Below, one piece after another: positions 20,473 through 20,599 of a stretch of DNA of 20,599 nt. Positions within the stretch are counted from its first letter, which is position 1; each line of letters begins with the position of its first letter. The notes under the pieces are model-generated. The model had not been told where the DNA came from. It saw nothing but the letters and a program-made list of their open reading frames with translations, and searched no databases. Source of the stretch: DATARH01 sp050246595 (GTDB lineage: Bacteria; Pseudomonadota; Alphaproteobacteria; ATCC43930; CGMCC-115725); contig JBFWVT010000086.1 of the NCBI GenBank assembly GCA_050246595.1, forward strand, positions 1 to 20,599, in the 5' to 3' direction. The translations under genes and the position numbers were made by a program.

Positions 20473-20599
20473 ATGATTCCGCGCCGCTATGGCCCTCTCG
20501 CCTATGTACCGATCACGCGCCGTCCCAAGCTGACCTGGCCCGACGGCGCGCGGGTGGCGTTGTGGGTCAATCCCAATATCGAGTTCTTCGGCCTCGACG
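20473..20599 (+). CDS. Polysaccharide deacetylase family protein, N-terminal part (cut by window edge)
   Basis: The 42 visible residues start MIPRRYGPLAYVPITRRP and continue LTWPDGARVALWVNPNIEFF. The block RYG-P-x-Y-x-P-I, then W-P-x-G-A-R-V-A-x-W-V-x-x-N-I-E-F-F, is the N-terminus of the allantoinase/PuuE-like branch of the polysaccharide deacetylase (NodB-fold) family, which acts on small amide substrates. The metal-binding motifs are beyond the window, so the substrate is open. A GAGGT sequence lies about 10 bases upstream of the ATG. Confidence 0.75.
   Translation, partial: MIPRRYGPLAYVPITRRPKLTWPDGARVALWVNPNIEFFGLD

Overview
The window is GC-rich DNA, most likely from an alphaproteobacterium close to the Rhodospirillales. 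This is inferred from the gene content (LLM oxidoreductase, TauD-family dioxygenase and prs-rplY-pth neighbourhoods), the codon use and the GC-rich palindromic intergenic repeats. No rRNA, tRNA or CRISPR array was seen. The species cannot be named from the sequence alone.

Layout. (a) 1-122 is the right end of an IS630-type insertion sequence. (b) 151-3479 holds a minus-strand run, read right to left: an AT-rich small membrane protein, a TauD/TfdA dioxygenase, a free methionine-R-sulfoxide reductase, an LLM-class oxidoreductase and a glutathione S-transferase-like protein. The sulfoxide reductase carries a palindromic repeat inserted in frame. (c) 3587-5896 is a plus-strand run: L,D-transpeptidase, glutathione synthase, DUF2237 protein and rhodanese. 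(d) 5920-7176 has a DUF882 peptidase-like protein and a hotdog thioesterase on the minus strand. (e) 7177-7547 is a divergent intergenic region with a MITE-like element. (f) 7548-9813 is the housekeeping run prs-rplY-pth. It is followed directly by a ring-hydroxylating dioxygenase pair, beta then alpha, separated by a large inverted repeat, and by a 68-residue unknown protein. (g) 12387-12764 is a long intergenic region ending in a Fur-box-like operator.

(h) 12765-20051 is the most interesting part: an apparent iron-acquisition locus. It encodes a PepSY transmembrane protein, a DUF2271 protein with an ApbE-type flavinylation motif, a DUF4198 protein, an ApbE FMN transferase, a short one-helix protein that may be the stump of a flavoprotein reductase, a DUF3016 protein, a TonB-dependent siderophore receptor behind two Fur-like palindromes, and a PiuC/YbiX-type Fe(II)/2-oxoglutarate hydroxylase. 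My reading is that the first genes build a flavin-based electron path across the inner membrane. That path would reduce periplasmic iron brought in by the receptor. ApbE would attach the FMN, and the locus would be iron-repressed.

(i) 20097-20324 is the C-terminal scrap of a tyrosine recombinase, a scar of a lost mobile element. The window ends in the start of a polysaccharide-deacetylase-family gene.
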